Positions 1 through 5,911 of a DNA stretch of 5,911 bases are shown here, piece by piece. Origin of the DNA: DATLWR01 sp035576205 (GTDB taxonomy: Bacteria; Pseudomonadota; Zetaproteobacteria; Mariprofundales; Mariprofundaceae); contig DATLWR010000178.1 in NCBI GenBank assembly GCA_035576205.1, positions 1-5,911 of the forward strand, written 5' to 3'. The notes below the pieces were generated by a model. The model was not told the origin of the DNA and searched no databases. It saw only the letters and a list, made by a program, of their open reading frames with translations. The translations under genes and the position numbers were made by a program. Numbering within the stretch: the stretch's first letter is position 1; each line of letters starts with the position of its first letter.

Positions 1-2
1 CA

Positions 3-2408
3 CTGACCGAGAATATCCCCAAGCCGATGGTATCGGTGCTTGGCCGGCCGATCATGGAACATATCGTGCGGCACCTGCAATCAAACGGCGTTGATGACAT
101 CGTCGCCACCCTGCATTACAAGCCGCGGCCGATCCGCGACCATTTCGGCGACGGCTCCGAATTCGGCGTCAACATGCACTACACGCTCGAGAAACAGCCG
201 CTGGGCACGGCGGGCTCGGTCAAGCTCAGCGAAGCGATGCTCGACGAAACCTTCCTGGTGATCGGCGGCGACGCGCTGGTCGATTTCGATTTCCGCGCCT
301 TTCTGGATTTTCACCGCGAGAAAAACGCCAGAGTCAGCCTCTGCCTGATGCGGGTGCCGGATCCGGGCGAGTTCGGCGTGGTAATCACCGATGCCGAAGG
401 GCGCGTGCAACGCTTCCTGGAAAAACCGGGGCCCAGCGAGGTATTCAGCGACACGGTCAATACCGGCATTTACCTGATCGAACCGGAGGTTCTGTCGGAG
501 ATTCCCATCGAAGGCGCATTCGACTTCGCCGGCGATCTGTTCCCGAAACTGATGGAGCAGGATACATCGATCTACGGCTATGTCGCCGAAGGCTACTGGG
601 GCGATATCGGCTCGATCGCCCAGCTGCGGCAATCCAACTGGGACATGCTGGATGGTAAGGTTAACCTGCCGGTGTCGGGCAACCGCATTCAGGATGGCGT
701 CTGGATCGGCGAGAATACCGAGATCGCCCCCGACGCCGTCATCAACGGCCCCTGCTGGCTCGGCGACGGTGTACTGGTACGCAGCGGCGCCCGCATCGGA
801 CCTTATGCCATGCTCGGCGACGGCGTCGAGATCGACCGCAATGCCACCATCAGCCGCAGTGTCGTCATGCGCAACAGCTTCGTCGGCGAACTGGCCGACC
901 TGCGCAATTGCATCGTTGCGTCCCGCGACATTATCGAAGCCGAGTGCGAGATCGGCGCCGAGGCGGTCATCGGCAGCGAATGCAGGCTCGGACCGCGGGT
1001 CGTCGTCAACAGCGGCGTTCTGATCTGGCCCAACAAGGAGATCGACTCCGGCTCGGTGATCAGCGAAAACCTGGTCTGGGAGTCGGTCAGCCGGCCGACC
1101 ATCTTCGGCTCGCGCGGCGTTTCGGGGCTGGCCAATCTCCACGTCACGCCGGAATTCGCCGCCATGATCGGCAAGGCCTTCGGCGCCACGCTCAAGCGCG
1201 GCCAGCGCGTCGCCGTCAGCCGCGATTCGCACCCCTTCTCGCGGCTGATCAAACGGGCACTGGTCTCCGGCCTCCTGGCCGTCGGCATCCATGTCGACGA
1301 CCTGGAAGAGACGACGGCGCCGATCACCCGCTTCGTTGCCGGCTATGGACACGATTGCAGCGGCAGCGTCCATATCCGCGTTTCGGAACTGCATTCGGAG
1401 GTCGCCACCATCGAGCTGTTCAATGCCGGCGGCCTGCCGCTGACGCGACCGGCGCGGCGCAAGGTCGAAGCCGCCTTCCACCGTGCCGACTTCCCGAAGG
1501 TGTCGATGCACCATGTCGGCGAGCTCCGCTACCCCGGCCGGGTCACGGAACGCTATATCGACCACATCGTCGAATATCTCGACCTCGCAGCCATCAGCCA
1601 TCACTTCAAACAGCTGATCTATTTCACCAGCGACGAGTCGACCGAGCGGGTGATGAACGAGATTCTGAAAAAACAGGATGTCAGCCATATGCGCATCTCG
1701 ACGCGCTGGCAGGGGGAGGAGTCGATCCGCCAGATCGCCGACATCGCCAGGCTCAACAACGCCATCGGCATGGTACTGCTGCCCGGCTCCGAGCGCCTGC
1801 TCCTGGTCGATGAGGACGGCGAAACCATCGCTGCCGACCGCACGAAGGATCTTGTCACCGCCGCCTTCATTCGCTCGGCGCTCCCCGATGAACCCGTATT
1901 CCTGTCGGCCAATGCGCCTGCCTATCTGCTCGATGATGCCAAACAGCAGCATCGCAAGGTCGAGACCCTGCGGGTCGAACCGGCAGCCATGCTCGAGCAG
2001 GCCACGAAGCTGGCCGGTGAAACCGATCGCTGGCTGGAGTTCCGCCACCCCTACCTCGGATTCGATGCCATGGTGGCCGGCCTCTATCTACTCTCCCATC
2101 TCGGGCGCGAAGGCATTTCGCTGCGCGATTTCGATCGCAAGCTGCCCATCAGCCACCGCCGCCAGATGTCGTTCGCCTGTCCCTGGGATGCCATGGGGCG
2201 CGTCATGCGCTCGCTGGCCATGCTGAAGGAGGCGGATACCGACGCCAGCCCGGAGGGATTGCGGCTGCAGCATGAGAACGGCTCGATCCTCGTGCTGCCG
2301 AGCGCCGATCACCCCGAACTGCTGGTCACGGTTGAAACCTCCGAATCGAAGGCGGTGACAGAGCTCGTCGAATTCGCAAGCCGCACGTTGCAACGGATCA
2401 TCGGATGA
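3..2408 (+). CDS. Sugar-1-phosphate nucleotidyltransferase / degenerate phosphomannomutase-like fusion protein (5' partial)
   Basis: This protein probably makes an NDP-sugar (GDP-mannose is the best guess) from a sugar 1-phosphate and an NTP in the cytoplasm. The frame is open to the window edge. It begins L-T-E-N-I-P-K-P-M, the middle of the family signature GGxGTRLRPLTxxxPKPM, so about 16 residues are missing and the ATG at 27 is internal. Nucleotidyltransferase motifs follow: PKPM (18-29), LGTAGS (201-218), the metal-site GGD (264-272), EKP (420-428) and WGDIG (597-611). Hexapeptide repeats forming a left-handed beta-helix run from about 690 to 1080, ending in IWPNKEI (1023-1043). A full-length mutase-fold region of about 437 residues (1095-2405) closes the protein. 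It has lost the usual catalytic loops (see findings), so mutase activity is doubtful. The 3' end overlaps the phosphatase start by 4 bases. Fusions of this layout are usually annotated as mannose-1-phosphate guanylyltransferase. The exact nucleotide and sugar cannot be read from the sequence. Confidence 0.92.
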   Translation: MTENIPKPMVSVLGRPIMEHIVRHLQSNGVDDIVATLHYKPRPIRDHFGDGSEFGVNMHYTLEKQPLGTAGSVKLSEAMLDETFLVIGGDALVDFDFRAFLDFHREKNARVSLCLMRVPDPGEFGVVITDAEGRVQRFLEKPGPSEVFSDTVNTGIYLIEPEVLSEIPIEGAFDFAGDLFPKLMEQDTSIYGYVAEGYWGDIGSIAQLRQSNWDMLDGKVNLPVSGNRIQDGVWIGENTEIAPDAVINGPCWLGDGVLVRSGARIGPYAMLGDGVEIDRNATISRSVVMRNSFVGELADLRNCIVASRDIIEAECEIGAEAVIGSECRLGPRVVVNSGVLIWPNKEIDSGSVISENLVWESVSRPTIFGSRGVSGLANLHVTPEFAAMIGKAFGATLKRGQRVAVSRDSHPFSRLIKRALVSGLLAVGIHVDDLEETTAPITRFVAGYGHDCSGSVHIRVSELHSEVATIELFNAGGLPLTRPARRKVEAAFHRADFPKVSMHHVGELRYPGRVTERYIDHIVEYLDLAAISHHFKQLIYFTSDESTERVMNEILKKQDVSHMRISTRWQGEESIRQIADIARLNNAIGMVLLPGSERLLLVDEDGETIAADRTKDLVTAAFIRSALPDEPVFLSANAPAYLLDDAKQQHRKVETLRVEPAAMLEQATKLAGETDRWLEFRHPYLGFDAMVAGLYLLSHLGREGISLRDFDRKLPISHRRQMSFACPWDAMGRVMRSLAMLKEADTDASPEGLRLQHENGSILVLPSADHPELLVTVETSESKAVTELVEFASRTLQRIIG

Positions 2409-3208
2409 CCCCCAGCCGCCGTTTCCTGTTCGCCTCGGACCTCGACGGCACGCTGCTACCGAACACCAGCACAGTACCGCCGGCCGGCTGCCTGCGTCGC
2501 ACCATCGCCATGCTGGAAAGCCTGTTGTCGGCCGACTGTCCCGTCTGTTACATCAGCGGCCGGCACCTGAGCCTGGCCAGAAAGGGACAGGAGGCCTTTT
2601 TCCTTCCCAAGCCCGACTACTGGGTCTGCAATGTCGGTTCGGAGATCTACAGCCGCGGCGGCCGGCTCGACCGGCAATGGTCGGAACAGCTGGGACCGGC
2701 CTTCGACCATGCCGCCATGTGGAGCCTGCTGCGTGACCTGGAAGGGCTGGCGCCGCAGGAATCGGTCAAGCAGGGCCGGCACAAGTTCAGCCTGTACAGC
2801 GTCGGGCATCCGACCGCCGAGATGGTGCAGCAGATCATCAGCCGCATGCCGGAATCCGACCGGTTCCGCGTTGTCACCAGTGTCGACGAGAAAAGCGACC
2901 GTGGCCTGCTCGATATCCTGCCGGCCGATGCCGGCAAGGCGCAGGCACTGGCCTATCTGATGCACAGACTCGGTTTCACCGCCACCGACACATTCTTTTC
3001 CGGCGACTCCGGCAACGACCTCGATGCCCTGACCTCGGGTATTTTCGGCACGCTGGTCGGCAACACCCCGAAAAACGTCTGCATCCAGGCCTGTCAGCTG
3101 ATGCAGGAGCGCAGCGCTTCCCGCATCCACTTCAGCGAAGCGCCTTACGGCGACGGTGTGATCGAAGGACTGCAGGCGGGTGGCTATCTCGCCCTGGAGG
3201 ATGGCTGA
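2405..3208 (+). CDS. HAD-IIB phosphatase, sucrose-6-phosphate / mannosylfructose-phosphate phosphatase type
   Basis: This is a 267-residue soluble hydrolase, expected to remove phosphate from a disaccharide phosphate or similar sugar phosphate. All four HAD motifs are visible. Motif I is SDLDGTLL, with nucleophile D12 and acid/base D14. Motif II is YISGR, with S51. K168 in the DAGKAQAL segment fits motif III. Motif IV is GDSGNDLD, with D191 and D195. The cap region between motifs II and III, and the DYWVCNVGSEIY segment (about 71-82), resemble sucrose-phosphate phosphatases, as does the length (usually about 245-270). The start ATG lies inside the upstream stop (ATGA), with only a weak Shine-Dalgarno, so translation is probably coupled to the nucleotidyltransferase gene. 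The glycosyltransferase gene follows with a 1-base overlap. This pairing of phosphatase and synthase supports a two-step synthesis in which the phosphorylated product is cleaved at once. The exact substrate is inferred. A general Cof-type sugar phosphatase is the fallback reading. Confidence 0.9.
   Translation: MTPSRRFLFASDLDGTLLPNTSTVPPAGCLRRTIAMLESLLSADCPVCYISGRHLSLARKGQEAFFLPKPDYWVCNVGSEIYSRGGRLDRQWSEQLGPAFDHAAMWSLLRDLEGLAPQESVKQGRHKFSLYSVGHPTAEMVQQIISRMPESDRFRVVTSVDEKSDRGLLDILPADAGKAQALAYLMHRLGFTATDTFFSGDSGNDLDALTSGIFGTLVGNTPKNVCIQACQLMQERSASRIHFSEAPYGDGVIEGLQAGGYLALEDG
3196..3200 (+). promoter_or_regulatory. Ribosome binding site for the glycosyltransferase gene
   Basis: GGAGG lies 7 bases before the ATG at 3208, inside the last codons of the phosphatase gene. 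It fixes the start of the glycosyltransferase. Together with the TGATG overlap it indicates translational coupling or reinitiation. Confidence 0.75.
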
Positions 3209-4458
3209 TGCGCATCGCCTTCTTTTCCCCGCACAGCGATCCGCTGGCCAGGCCCGGCGAGCCCGATTCCGGCGGCCAGTGCGTCTACGAGGCGAGGCTT
3301 GCCGAGGCGCTGGCGGGCATGGGATATCCGGTGCGCGACTATACCCGGCTCGCCGCCGGCAAGCCTGTGGCCGAAGCGATCGCACCACATGCCGATATCC
3401 GCCGCTTCCCGATGGGCCCGGAGGGTTTCCTGCGCAAGGAGGAGATGGGGCCGCATCTCGCTGAATTCAGCCGCCATGTGCTCGCCGATGACCGGACCTG
3501 GCTGGCCGAAACCGACATCTTTCACGGTCATTACTGGGATGGCGGCGTGGCCGCCCTCGAGGCGAGCCTGGCGCTCGGCAAACCGCTGGTATTCACCAGC
3601 CATTCGCTCGGCATGCTCAAGCGCGACGGATTGCCCGACAACAGCCTCTACCATTACGACGTCCGTATTCCTGCCGAAACCCGCGTCATGCGCGCTGCCG
3701 ATGCGGTCATTGCGCTCAGCTCCATCGAAAAGGAGGCGCTAACCGACCGCTACGGTATCTCGGCGGAAAATATCCATATCGTGCCCGGCGGCGTCGAGGT
3801 ACAGAAACGGGTGCCGTCGATGAGCAAGGCGGAGCACAAGGCGAAGCTCGGCATCGAAAGCGACCTGATGGTCTTCGCGGTCGGCCGGCTCGACGCCCGC
3901 AAGGGTTTCCTGGAGTGGATCGACGCCATGCCGGCCGTTGCCCGCGCCGTTGCTGCAGCGGGCCGCTCCGTCTGTTTCATGATGCCGAAAGGACCCAAGG
4001 AACCCTCGGAGGAGGAGACCGGACTGCTTCGCCGATTGCAGCAAAAGGCGCGCGAGCTGGAGGTTGAAGAACATATCCACTGGTTCCACCGACTTTCCGA
4101 TGACGAGCTCTACCATGCCTATTGTGCCGCCGACCTGTTCGTCTGCCCGTCGCTTTACGAACCGTTCGGACTGGTGCTGGTCGAAGCGATGGCAGCAGGT
4201 ACCCCGGTGGTAGCCACCTGCTTCGGTGGCCCGGTGGACATCGTCGAACCAGGCCGCGACGGCTTTCTCGCCGACCCGCGCGACAATAATGCCTGGTCGG
4301 ATTCCGTTCTGAAGGTGCTGCTGGCAAGTCCGGCGGAACGGCAGGCGCTGAACGAGGCGGCGCTGGCAAAGGCCCGGCGTTACAGCTGGGATGCCGTCGC
4401 TACCGAAATCGGCCGTGTTTACGCACAGACCCTGCAGGCCTATCGCCGTTTCGACTGA
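3208..4458 (+). CDS. GT4 glycosyltransferase, sucrose-phosphate synthase / mannosylfructose-phosphate synthase type
   Basis: This is a 416-residue retaining GT-B enzyme, expected to move a sugar from an NDP-sugar onto a sugar phosphate such as fructose 6-phosphate in the cytoplasm. The N-terminal acceptor domain has the DSGGQ loop (residues 20-24), HGHYWDGG (106-113), and TSHSLGMLK with H132 and K138. The last resembles the GHSLG-x-x-K segment of sucrose-phosphate synthases, whose lysine contacts the acceptor phosphate. RIPAE (153-157) matches their R-x-x-(A/G)-E helix. The C-terminal donor domain has GRLDARKG (226-233) and the GT4 E-x7-E motif (E318, E326) in YEPFGLVLVEA. No phosphatase domain is fused; a separate phosphatase is encoded just upstream. 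The family includes sucrose-phosphate synthase and the mannosylfructose-phosphate synthase of Agrobacterium, which uses GDP-mannose. The neighbouring guanylyltransferase-like gene favours the latter, but donor and acceptor are not proven by sequence. Confidence 0.92.
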   Translation: MRIAFFSPHSDPLARPGEPDSGGQCVYEARLAEALAGMGYPVRDYTRLAAGKPVAEAIAPHADIRRFPMGPEGFLRKEEMGPHLAEFSRHVLADDRTWLAETDIFHGHYWDGGVAALEASLALGKPLVFTSHSLGMLKRDGLPDNSLYHYDVRIPAETRVMRAADAVIALSSIEKEALTDRYGISAENIHIVPGGVEVQKRVPSMSKAEHKAKLGIESDLMVFAVGRLDARKGFLEWIDAMPAVARAVAAAGRSVCFMMPKGPKEPSEEETGLLRRLQQKARELEVEEHIHWFHRLSDDELYHAYCAADLFVCPSLYEPFGLVLVEAMAAGTPVVATCFGGPVDIVEPGRDGFLADPRDNNAWSDSVLKVLLASPAERQALNEAALAKARRYSWDAVATEIGRVYAQTLQAYRRFD

Positions 4459-4519
4459 GTCCGCTTGGCCGCAAGCTTCGGATGACGCATGCTTCAGGCA
4501 ACTTAAGTCAGAGGCATCC

Positions 4520-4524
4520 GAGGA
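4520..4524 (+). promoter_or_regulatory. Ribosome binding site favouring the GTG start at 4533
   Basis: GAGGA lies 8 bases before GTG 4533. The upstream in-frame ATG at 4482 has no comparable purine-rich site before it. This supports the shorter protein. Confidence 0.6.
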
Positions 4525-4532
4525 TACGACGC

Positions 4533-5192
4533 GTGCATGAAACCCCGCAGCATAAGAACCACTCTATCGACCGCCTCGCGCTGAAAATCCTCGCGGTGGT
4601 TCTGGTGGTCACCGCCCTTATTTTCCTCTGGAGCCGCAGCCAGTATCACTCCTCACCGCAAACGCCCGACACCTGGCTGGACCAGGACGGACACCTGCAT
4701 GTGCTCGGCATCGTCCTCGACCAATCGACCCTCAGGGAAGCCGAAACGGCGCTTCAGAGCCGCAGCGATACCGCTCTCTACATCTATCCGGTGGGGAGCG
4801 AAAAGGCCGGCCTGAAACTGGAGTCCTACTTTCCGTCGATTGCCGACCATACGCAGGTGATCCTGCGACTCGCGGCGGACGATGCCCTGCTCAAGGCGAT
4901 GGAGAGCCGGGCCAGCCTGCCGCACGAGTATCCCAACAAGGTATTGCGCATGAATCTGGCGCCCACCGACCTGCCCGATGTCCAGAGGCTCAGGGTGATC
5001 GAACTGACGCTGGTCCCGAGCGCCACGATCACCGCCGACATGCTGGCGGCCCGTTTCGGCCAGCCGGACGGGCGCCAGCAGACGGGCGACACCATGAAAC
5101 TTCAATTCAATAAGGTCGGACTGTCGGCAACGCTGGATAAGGACAATCCCGCGATGTTGCACTTCACCAATCCGGCCCAGCGCCGGAACTAA
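4533..5192 (+). CDS. Membrane-anchored protein of unknown function
   Basis: I do not recognise the family. From GTG 4533 the protein has 219 residues. A short basic and polar N-terminus precedes one hydrophobic helix at about residues 15-33 (LALKILAVVLVVTALIFLW). The rest is a soluble region of about 185 residues. The positive-inside rule predicts that this region faces the periplasm. It has no cysteine and no lipobox. It reads as mixed alpha/beta, with a segment LHVLGIVLDQSTLREAETAL followed later by ITADMLAARFGQPDGR. That arrangement is loosely like small BLIP/OmlA-type folds, which is speculation. ATG 4482 would add 17 residues, but they look non-coding and lack a Shine-Dalgarno. The gene sits 74 bases after the glycosyltransferase on the same strand, so it may be read through from that operon. 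Its stop overlaps the stop of the convergent TauE/SafE gene by 4 bases. Confidence 0.75.
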   Translation: MHETPQHKNHSIDRLALKILAVVLVVTALIFLWSRSQYHSSPQTPDTWLDQDGHLHVLGIVLDQSTLREAETALQSRSDTALYIYPVGSEKAGLKLESYFPSIADHTQVILRLAADDALLKAMESRASLPHEYPNKVLRMNLAPTDLPDVQRLRVIELTLVPSATITADMLAARFGQPDGRQQTGDTMKLQFNKVGLSATLDKDNPAMLHFTNPAQRRN

Positions 5193-5896
5193 TGCTGATG
5201 CTGCATGGATGAGGCCGGCATCGGTTGACCATGCCCGGCATGGTTGCCGTGGCCGCCGCGCAGCATGGTGAAAACCCCGAGTCCGATCAGGATGATGGCG
5301 GCAAGCTGCATCGCCCGGCCGCGCAACGCCGGAGTCAGGCGGCGCAGCAATGCGGGTGCGAGCAGCATGGCAGGAATCGTACCGAGGCCGAACACCGCCA
5401 TCATCGAGCTCGCCTGCAGGGCATTGCCGGCAGCCAGTGCCATCGCCAGAGCCGCATAGACCAGCCCGCAGGGCAGCATGCCGTTGGCCATTCCCATACC
5501 GTACCAGCCGAGCAGCCGCGCTTCGCCGGTGAGGCTGACCGCCAGCCGGCCCAGACCGAGCTTCTGCGACACCGCCGCGGTCAGTCTCGCCAGCGGATCG
5601 GGCAGCCAGCCGGCCAGGTTCAAACCGAAGACGATCATGAACAGGCCGGCAAGGATCGCCAGACCGTGCTGCAACAAGGTGCCGCCAAGCTCGCTGAGCG
5701 AGACGCCGACAAGGCCGACGAGCAAGCCGAACAGCGCATAGGTCGTCACCCGCCCCAGCTGGTAGATGAAAAGCCCCGACCACCAGATGGCCGGCCTTCC
5801 CAGTGCCAGGGCCCCGACCAACCCCCCGCACATGCCAATGCAGTGCAGGCTGCCGAGCAGGCCGATGGAAAACATCATCCCCAGACTTTCAAACAT
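5189..5896 (-). CDS. TauE/SafE-like (DsbD_2 type) six-helix membrane protein with His-rich tail
   Basis: This is a 235-residue inner-membrane protein with about six hydrophobic helices, at residues 4-31, 38-66, 72-97, 138-158, 164-184 and 195-213. Helix 1 carries GSLHCIGMCGG (H18, C19, C23) and helix 4 begins NGMLPCGLVY (C143). These are the paired conserved motifs of the compact 'sulfite exporter TauE/SafE' or UreH/DsbD-transmembrane-like proteins. Such proteins are often encoded beside cbb3 oxidase maturation genes (ccoGHIS) in proteobacteria. The tail after residue 213 has five histidines (216, 219, 222, 233, 235) with glycine and methionine, as in metal-binding tails. The ATG at 5896 is supported by AAGGA 8 bases upstream. 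Transport of copper or another metal, or of reducing equivalents, is plausible. Sulfite export is only the family label. The neighbours that would settle this lie beyond the window. Confidence 0.9.
   Translation of the reverse strand: MFESLGMMFSIGLLGSLHCIGMCGGLVGALALGRPAIWWSGLFIYQLGRVTTYALFGLLVGLVGVSLSELGGTLLQHGLAILAGLFMIVFGLNLAGWLPDPLARLTAAVSQKLGLGRLAVSLTGEARLLGWYGMGMANGMLPCGLVYAALAMALAAGNALQASSMMAVFGLGTIPAMLLAPALLRRLTPALRGRAMQLAAIILIGLGVFTMLRGGHGNHAGHGQPMPASSMQHQH
5227..5245. repeat. Short inverted repeat (hairpin) near the convergent gene ends
   Basis: CCATGC and GCATGG (5229-5234 and 5238-5243) form a perfect 6-base stem around a 3-base loop. An A-T pair and a G-T wobble extend it outward. 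It lies 34 bases beyond the plus-strand stop, inside the His-rich tail of the minus-strand gene. No T-run follows on either strand, so it is not a standard intrinsic terminator. Confidence 0.4.
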
Positions 5897-5904
5897 ACGA
5901 ACGG

Positions 5905-5909
5905 TCCTT
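5905..5909 (-). promoter_or_regulatory. Ribosome binding site for the TauE/SafE-like gene
   Basis: On the minus strand AAGGA lies 8 bases before the ATG at 5896. It fixes that start near the window edge. No promoter can be judged, because only 15 bases of upstream sequence are present. Confidence 0.7.
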
Positions 5910-5911
5910 GC

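Noticed and set aside
27..29. ATG at 27 as the true start of the first gene
   Set aside because: It is the M of the internal PKPM motif. The frame is open upstream and already matches the family signature there.
908..1813. A 301-codon plus-strand frame inside the first gene
   Set aside because: The translation is Arg/Pro/Gln-rich, typical of an out-of-frame reading of GC-rich DNA, and overlaps a real coding frame.
81..2048. A 655-codon open frame on the minus strand opposite the nucleotidyltransferase fusion gene
   Set aside because: It lies wholly antisense to a gene with clear family motifs. Its translation is a shadow of GC-rich codons with no recognisable motif.
4478..4521. Inverted repeat TCGGATG / CATCCGA between the glycosyltransferase and the next gene as a terminator
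   Set aside because: The stem is only 7 bases around a 30-base loop with no T-run. It touches the Shine-Dalgarno but is too weak to claim a function.
4459..4532. A promoter in the 74-base gap before the unknown membrane protein gene
   Set aside because: I could not find a convincing pair of -35 and -10 boxes at proper spacing. Read-through from the upstream operon is equally possible.
4653..5831. A 392-codon minus-strand frame spanning the TauE/SafE gene and the unknown membrane protein gene
   Set aside because: It is out of frame with the well-supported six-helix protein and antisense to the plus-strand gene. Its translation has no coherent hydrophobic or domain pattern.
1..5911. CRISPR array, tRNA/rRNA, insertion sequence or attachment site
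   Set aside because: There are no regularly spaced repeats, no cloverleaf or rRNA segments, no transposase frame and no flanking direct repeats. Coding is nearly continuous.

Overview
The window is GC-rich, densely coded bacterial DNA. Genes overlap at their stop/start codons and Shine-Dalgarno sites are clear. The gene families fit a proteobacterium. A beta- or gammaproteobacterium is the best guess, because compact TauE/SafE-like proteins of the type at the right end are common there. This assignment is inference: there is no rRNA or other phylogenetic marker in the window.

Positions about 1-4458 hold a tight three-gene plus-strand operon. (1) The 3' part of a large fusion protein has an N-terminal sugar-phosphate nucleotidyltransferase, a left-handed beta-helix of hexapeptide repeats, and a C-terminal phosphomannomutase/phosphoglucomutase-fold domain. 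About 16 N-terminal residues lie before the window. (2) Next is a HAD-IIB phosphatase of the sucrose-phosphate-phosphatase type, overlapping gene 1 by 4 bases (ATGA). (3) Last is a GT4 glycosyltransferase of the sucrose-phosphate-synthase/mannosylfructose-phosphate-synthase type, overlapping gene 2 by 1 base (TGATG). Together they read as a short pathway. An activated sugar is made, transferred to a sugar phosphate, and the product is dephosphorylated, probably giving a non-reducing disaccharide or similar compatible solute. Because the activating enzyme looks like a mannose-1-phosphate guanylyltransferase, a mannosylfructose-like product is a reasonable hypothesis, with sucrose as the alternative.

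Positions 4459-5192 hold a 74-base gap and then a plus-strand gene for a small protein with one N-terminal membrane anchor and no recognised function. Its likely start is GTG at 4533. It ends in a 4-base stop-to-stop overlap with a minus-strand gene (5189-5896). That gene encodes a six-helix TauE/SafE (DsbD_2-like) membrane protein with a conserved H-C-x3-C motif and a histidine-rich tail, suggesting a role linked to metals or to cytochrome oxidase maturation.

The most notable observation is that the mutase-like domain of the first gene has lost the characteristic residues of all four active-site loops. It is probably not a working phosphomannomutase and may have been kept as a structural, regulatory or ligand-binding domain.
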